Source of the DNA: Candidatus Omnitrophota bacterium
GTDB taxonomy: Bacteria; Omnitrophota; Omnitrophia; Omnitrophales; Danuiimicrobiaceae
Assembly (NCBI GenBank): GCA_016206815.1
Contig: JACQQT010000043.1
Span: forward strand, 1-9,945
Direction of reading: 5' to 3'
Length of the DNA stretch: 9,945 nucleotides
Within the stretch, counting starts at the first letter, position 1. Each line of letters starts with the position of its first letter. Made by a program: the position numbers and the translations under genes. Positions 6,358 through 9,945 of the stretch are shown piece after piece. The notes under the pieces are model-generated. The model did not search any database. It was not told where the DNA came from and saw only the letters and a program-made list of their open reading frames with translations.

Positions 6358-7104
6358 TTAAAGAACTGAAACTTTAGAAACATTTAATCCGAAAAACTCG
6401 CTCATTTTCTCGGGCGTCAGCATCGCTTCGGGAGGCCCTGCGCTGCCGACGGAACCGCCTTGGATAAAAATGGCTGACTTCACAAAATTTTTGGCCAGAC
6501 TCAGCTGATGGGAAATCACGCCGATCGTAATCCGCTCCTCACGATTGAGGCGCTCCAACGTTTCAAAGAGTTCGACTTGCTGGCGGACATCCAAAAAGTT
6601 AGTCGGTTCATCTAAAAGCAGAATCTTCGGTTTCTGGCAAAGCGCGCGGGCAATTTCAACTTTCCGGCGTTCCCCGCTGCTTAATTGAAAAATAGACCTT
6701 TTGGCAAACCGAAGAATCCCGGTAATCTCCATGGCCCAGGCCACTACCTCGAGATCCTCTTTTCGGTCCCAAAACTGGCTGGCCGTATGAGGGAATCGGC
6801 CCATCAAAACGATTTCCTCGACGGTAAAAGGAAAAATGTATTGGGCCTCCTGCTCCAAATAAGCGACGTATTTTGCGATCTCAAGTGTTTTCCATTCCGA
6901 AAGCGGCCTTTCCCCAAGCACAACGCGCCCGATCGCGGGTTTTAAAAGACCGACTGCCAGTTTGAAAAGCGTCGTTTTTCCGGCTCCGTTCGGACCGAAA
7001 AAAAGCGTGAAGTCACCCTGTTCGATGACATAGCTGAGCGCATTAATTTCAAAGCGGCCGTCATAGGCGAAACTCACATTTTCCCATTGAAGAACCGGCT
7101 GCAT
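6358..7104 (-). CDS. btuD: Cobalamin ABC transporter ATP-binding protein BtuD
   Basis: A 248-residue cytoplasmic ATPase that powers the BtuC permease. It has Walker A GPNGAGKTT (residues 37-45, Lys43), Q-loop Gln85 (YLEQEA), signature LSSGERRKVEIARAL (141-155), Walker B ILLLDEP (161-167), D-loop NFLD and the switch His199 (ISH). The signature is LSSGE where LSGGQ or LSGGE is usual, a conservative Gly-to-Ser change. Length and sequence match the FecE/BtuD class for siderophores, haem and cobalamin; cobalamin is chosen from the neighbouring btuF, cobQ and B12 riboswitch. The ATG overlaps the btuC stop in TAATG, with GAGG eight bases upstream inside btuC, indicating translational coupling. The C-terminal ending (FFGLNVSKV) is normal for the class, so the gene looks intact although a riboswitch begins 7 nt downstream. 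Confidence 0.95.
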   Translation of the reverse strand: MQPVLQWENVSFAYDGRFEINALSYVIEQGDFTLFFGPNGAGKTTLFKLAVGLLKPAIGRVVLGERPLSEWKTLEIAKYVAYLEQEAQYIFPFTVEEIVLMGRFPHTASQFWDRKEDLEVVAWAMEITGILRFAKRSIFQLSSGERRKVEIARALCQKPKILLLDEPTNFLDVRQQVELFETLERLNREERITIGVISHQLSLAKNFVKSAIFIQGGSVGSAGPPEAMLTPEKMSEFFGLNVSKVSVL

Positions 7105-8090
7105 TAAATGACCCTCTTCGCTTCCTGACGCTTTAACAAATAAATGAAAAAAGGTGCCCCCAAAAAAGCAGTCACGACACCCACCGGCAATTCTTGGGGA
7201 ATCACGATCACGCGCGCCAAACTGTCGGATAAAATCAGGACAATCCCGCCCAAAACCGCGCTGGTCGGCAAAAGCTTTCGGTAATCCGACCCGAACAGAA
7301 GCCTGGCCAAATGCGGAACGATCAATCCCACAAACCCGATCATCCCGCTCATGGAAACTGCGATTCCCGTTAACAAAGAGGCAACCAAAAAAATAATTTT
7401 TTTGGTCCGTTCAATGGGAACACCGAGCGAATGGGCGGTCGACTCTCCAAAGGAAAGAATATTCAACTTCCTGGCTTGGCGCAGGAGAAACCAGGCGGCC
7501 GTAAAAATGATCACCGAAATCGCAAAAAGGCGCGGGTAGCTTGCAAAACTTAAATTTCCCAACAGCCAAAACAAGACGGTGGTTAATTCATCCGAACGAA
7601 CCAGCGATTGAACAAGCACAATCACCGAAATAAAAAGAGAATTCATCACCACGCCGATCAGAAGCAGCGTATAGAGCGACAACGCACCCTTCCGAAGTGA
7701 AAATCGATAAACGACCATGACGGCCGCCAGAGAACCAAGAAGCGAAAGAACCGGAATCGCCAAGACAAATGATCCGGCAATCAGAAAACCGCTTCCCACG
7801 ACAACACCCAACGCCCCACCGGCTGAAACGCCCAGTAAATGCGGATCCGCCAAAGGATTCCGAAGCAACGCTTGAAACACGGCTCCGGCAAGCGAAAGCG
7901 CCATTCCCACTAAAAAAGCAAGCAATGTCCTGGGCAAACGAAGCTGCATTAAAATAAACTGCCCTTCCGAGGTGCCCCATTCAACGTGAGCCGCTCCGCT
8001 CAACAGACTGACCAAAAAAGTAACGAATAGAATTGCAACAAAAAACACAATGATTAAAACGAGTTTCCCAGGGCTGATACCCGTCGTCAT
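7104..8090 (-). CDS. btuC: Cobalamin ABC transporter permease BtuC (start uncertain)
   Basis: An inner-membrane permease of the FecCD/BtuC family, which dimerises to form the cobalamin channel. Hallmarks are RLPRTLLAFLVGMALSLAGA, FQALLRNPLADPHLLGVSAG, and near the end GFVGLIVPHLARLLFGSDYR; about ten hydrophobic helices fill the 328 residues, the usual length. I place the start at 8090 because it leaves 50 residues before RLPR, close to the 46 or so in E. coli BtuC, and the first helix (LVLIIVFFVAILFVTFLV) follows at once. That ATG lies within the terminal CCTCGCAATGAC of the repeat at 8086-8174 and has no clear Shine-Dalgarno. The frame stays open through the repeat to ATGs at 8195, 8204 and 8237, which would add a repeat-encoded leader (NVIARSPEGTTKQS...) and overlap btuF. 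The gene identity is firm; the start is not. Confidence 0.92.
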   Translation of the reverse strand: MTTGISPGKLVLIIVFFVAILFVTFLVSLLSGAAHVEWGTSEGQFILMQLRLPRTLLAFLVGMALSLAGAVFQALLRNPLADPHLLGVSAGGALGVVVGSGFLIAGSFVLAIPVLSLLGSLAAVMVVYRFSLRKGALSLYTLLLIGVVMNSLFISVIVLVQSLVRSDELTTVLFWLLGNLSFASYPRLFAISVIIFTAAWFLLRQARKLNILSFGESTAHSLGVPIERTKKIIFLVASLLTGIAVSMSGMIGFVGLIVPHLARLLFGSDYRKLLPTSAVLGGIVLILSDSLARVIVIPQELPVGVVTAFLGAPFFIYLLKRQEAKRVI

Positions 8091-8174
8091 TGCGAGGCGG
8101 GAACCCAATTGAGGCCGAAGCAATCTCTGGATCTGAGATTGCTTCGTCGTCCCTTCGGGACTCCTCGCAATGAC
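8086..8174. repeat. Palindromic MITE-like element at the btuF/btuC junction
   Basis: An 89-bp element with perfect 12-bp terminal inverted repeats GTCATTGCGAGG (8086-8097) and CCTCGCAATGAC (8163-8174), and perfect 11-bp inner arms GAAGCAATCTC (8117-8127) and GAGATTGCTTC (8135-8145) around a 7-nt loop. A side hairpin GTCCC-TTC-GGGAC lies at 8149-8161. It uses the same half-unit as the 6149-6256 element but joined the other way round (GAAGCAATCTC ends inward here, outward there). It begins one base after the btuF stop codon and runs to the first codons of btuC. Confidence 0.9.
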
Positions 8175-8175
8175 G

Positions 8176-9081
8176 TTAGAATTGGATGCGTTCATAATAT
8201 TCATTTTCAGGTGAAGTCTCCGGATCCAAAATCGCATCCATTGCCCTCACCAGGCGAACGGTGCGCGGCCCCGGCACGCTATAAACATTTTCCTTGAAGA
8301 GATAAACCTGGTTTGATTTCACGGCGCGCAATTCCGGATATTGACTCCAAAATTTTTTGACAAGTTCTTTTTGTTCCGTCAGGCTGATATCTCTTCCGTG
8401 ACTGGCGGCATCGATAATCAAATCCGGATCCTGAGCGAAAAACGCTTCAACGCTCAACTTCGGGTAATGAAGCGAACGGCCGCTCGTGATACCCGACCCG
8501 CCGGCCAGTCCAATCACATCGTTTTCCAGGGTTCCTCTTCCGGGAACCACCAACGGGGTGCGCCAAGAGACAAACGCTACTTTTTGATGAGGACGGCCCA
8601 AACTTTTTTCACGAATTCGATTGACCACCTCAAGCAGCTGATATTTGATTGCTTTTGCCGGCTCGACATTGCCTGTTTTTTCACCGATTAATTCAAAAGA
8701 ATTGATCAAATCATCCAAACTATAAAACGGGACAACCATCATCTCCAATCCGAGCTGCTTTAACTTTTCATAGGTAAACTTGCTTCCGCGGTTGGGCGTC
8801 AGAATCACCAAATCGGGCCTTTGGGACACGATGGCCTCGAGATTATGCTCCGTATAGCCGCCCACCTTCGGTTTCGTTTTTGCCTCATCCGGATAATCGC
8901 AATAGGTGGTCACACCGACCACGCGATCGCCTGCTCCAAGGGCAAATAAAATTTCGGTCACAGACGGCGCCAATGAAACAATCCGCTCATAAGAGGTGCC
9001 GTCAGAAGCCGCATGGGAAGATGAAAACCATAAAACGGAAAGAATCAACAAGCTGAAAGAGGCGACGATCCGTCTCAACAT
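8176..9081 (-). CDS. btuF: Periplasmic cobalamin-binding protein BtuF
   Basis: A 301-residue periplasmic solute-binding protein that delivers cobalamin to BtuCD. A Sec signal peptide (residues 1-24, hydrophobic core FSLLILSVLWF, likely cleavage after SSHA) has no lipobox cysteine, so the mature protein should be soluble. The N-lobe begins RIVSLAPSVTEILFALGAGD and includes VVGVTTYCDYP and KVGGYTEHNLEAIVSQRPDL, the standard BtuF/FecB (class III) pattern. A long helix (residues about 125-160) links it to the C-lobe, which contains VAFVSWRTPLVVPGRGTLEN and the late DPDLIIDAASHG. The YCDYP stretch is typical of BtuF members, though related proteins bind haem or siderophores; the B12 neighbours decide the call. 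The ATG directly follows the cobQ TAA, so translation is probably coupled. The stop codon is one base from the 8086-8174 repeat, and the last residues (ENEYYERIQF) look normal. Confidence 0.93.
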   Translation of the reverse strand: MLRRIVASFSLLILSVLWFSSSHAASDGTSYERIVSLAPSVTEILFALGAGDRVVGVTTYCDYPDEAKTKPKVGGYTEHNLEAIVSQRPDLVILTPNRGSKFTYEKLKQLGLEMMVVPFYSLDDLINSFELIGEKTGNVEPAKAIKYQLLEVVNRIREKSLGRPHQKVAFVSWRTPLVVPGRGTLENDVIGLAGGSGITSGRSLHYPKLSVEAFFAQDPDLIIDAASHGRDISLTEQKELVKKFWSQYPELRAVKSNQVYLFKENVYSVPGPRTVRLVRAMDAILDPETSPENEYYERIQF

Positions 9082-9945
9082 TTAAAGGATTCCCGCAGGT
9101 TCACGGTTCAAGAGCCGGTAAAATAAATGCATATCCAGATGGGACCGTACCAATTCTGCCAGACGATCATAAGTTTCAGACCGTTTTGATACCCTAGAGG
9201 GTTCGTTTCGCGGCGGCAGATTTTTCTGAAACCGCAATTGATTTAAAAAATGATGCCGGAAAGAATCCGAATCGAAAATACCGTGTAAATAAGTCCCCCA
9301 AATCTTTCCCGATAAAATCGATCCTCCCTCATCCAAAAAAACAGGCTGGCTTCCCCGCTTCGTTAATTTAAAGACAGGTTCCGCCCGTTCCAAAAATCGA
9401 GTCTGGCCCATATGAATCTCGTAACCCTTCACTTTCGTTCCGCTTTCCAGATGGATCGCCGTAATTTGATGCGTTGTTTTATCGGCTTCAAACGTGGTCA
9501 CGGCCTTTAACAGCCCGAGGCCGGACACCTCCGCGGCATTACTTTCAACCAGGAACGGATCTAAAATCCGGCTGCCCAGCATTTGGTAGCCTCCGCAGAC
9601 GCCGATGACTTCAACGCCCCGTTCGATGCATGAATGAATCCAGGCGTCGAATCCGCTGTCACGGAGATATTGAAGATCGGCAATCGTGCTCTTCGTTCCC
9701 GGGATGATCAACACGTCCGGAAAACGGTCCGGAATCTGGCGTAAATAAGTCAGTGTGACATCGGGTTCTCCGTCAAAAGCGGAAAAATCCGTAAAATTGG
9801 AAATGCGGGGAAGCCAAATGACGTCGATTAAAATATGGTTTGTCATCGGGAATGACAGCGATAAATGATTCTGACGAATCCGCTCCTCTGAAAGGCCGTC
9901 TTCTTCCAAAAGATCCAGATCGAGCTCATACGGAATCACGCCGAG
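9082..9945 (-). CDS. cobQ: Cobyric acid synthase CobQ/CbiP, 5' part beyond window edge
   Basis: The glutamine-dependent amidotransferase that amidates carboxylates b, d, e and g of adenosylcobyrinic acid a,c-diamide to give cobyric acid. About 287 C-terminal residues are visible of the usual 480-510; the frame is open to the window edge, so the N-terminal dethiobiotin-synthetase-like ATPase domain and the start are outside. The visible part starts in LGVIPYELDLDLLEEDGLSE (linker typical of CobQ), then WLPRISNFTDFSAFDGEPDV and IIPGTKSTIADL, then the class I glutaminase domain with nucleophile Cys in VIGVCGGYQMLG (Cys codon 9597-9595) and the His of WGTYLHGIFD (codon 9285-9283). These separate CobQ from CobB. 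It sits directly before btuF, so a late corrinoid-assembly step and B12 import are probably transcribed together. Confidence 0.96.
   Translation of the reverse strand, partial: LGVIPYELDLDLLEEDGLSEERIRQNHLSLSFPMTNHILIDVIWLPRISNFTDFSAFDGEPDVTLTYLRQIPDRFPDVLIIPGTKSTIADLQYLRDSGFDAWIHSCIERGVEVIGVCGGYQMLGSRILDPFLVESNAAEVSGLGLLKAVTTFEADKTTHQITAIHLESGTKVKGYEIHMGQTRFLERAEPVFKLTKRGSQPVFLDEGGSILSGKIWGTYLHGIFDSDSFRHHFLNQLRFQKNLPPRNEPSRVSKRSETYDRLAELVRSHLDMHLFYRLLNREPAGIL

Noticed and set aside
6361..6430. Possible promoter for btuB inside the 3' end of btuD
   Set aside because: AT-rich stretches such as GATTAAATG occur, but no -35/-10 pair with 16-18 nt spacing was convincing.

Overview
The window looks like chromosomal DNA from an uncultured Gram-negative-type (two-membrane) bacterium: it encodes a TonB-dependent outer-membrane receptor and a periplasmic binding protein, is of moderate GC, and carries short dispersed palindromic repeats (CATTCCCGC.. 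and GTCATTGCGAGG..GAAGCAATCTC types) of the kind scattered through many environmental genomes. The lineage cannot be fixed from the sequence; an Omnitrophota-like or deltaproteobacterial-like phylum is only a guess. All convincing genes lie on the minus strand, so the window reads right to left.

Right part (9945 to 3285) is a vitamin B12 locus. In transcription order it holds the 3' part of cobQ (cobyric acid synthase), btuF (periplasmic cobalamin-binding protein), btuC (permease), btuD (ATPase), a cobalamin riboswitch, btuB (TonB-dependent outer-membrane receptor) and a small thioredoxin-fold [2Fe-2S] ferredoxin. Genes abut or overlap (cobQ/btuF 0 nt, btuC/btuD TAATG overlap, btuB/ferredoxin 16 nt), so one operon is likely. 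Together they would take corrinoid across both membranes and carry out a late step of corrinoid assembly or salvage. The riboswitch begins 7 nt after the btuD stop and ends in a hairpin overlapping the btuB Shine-Dalgarno sequence, so it probably sets btuB translation within the operon.

The most unusual aspect is where the repeats sit. A 108-bp palindromic element lies inside the riboswitch aptamer, in the loop of a peripheral stem whose two arms are still complementary (TGACTA / TAGTCG). A second repeat (about 84 bp with its adjoining hairpin) lies between the aptamer and the ribosome-binding-site hairpin. A third (89 bp) fills the btuF/btuC junction, and its terminus contains the most plausible btuC start codon.

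Left part (3268 to 1) is a second likely operon with a near-consensus promoter (TTGACT-N17-TAAAAT, 3240-3268). It encodes a DUF4870/Tic20-like small membrane protein, a long coiled-coil protein with an apparent ribosomal L7/L12 C-terminal-like domain at its N-terminus, a bifunctional-nuclease (BFN/DUF151) family protein, and thioredoxin reductase (trxB, cut by the window edge). No tRNA, rRNA, CRISPR array or transposase gene was seen. The only stretch over 300 bases without a gene is 5938-6357, which is filled by the riboswitch and repeats.
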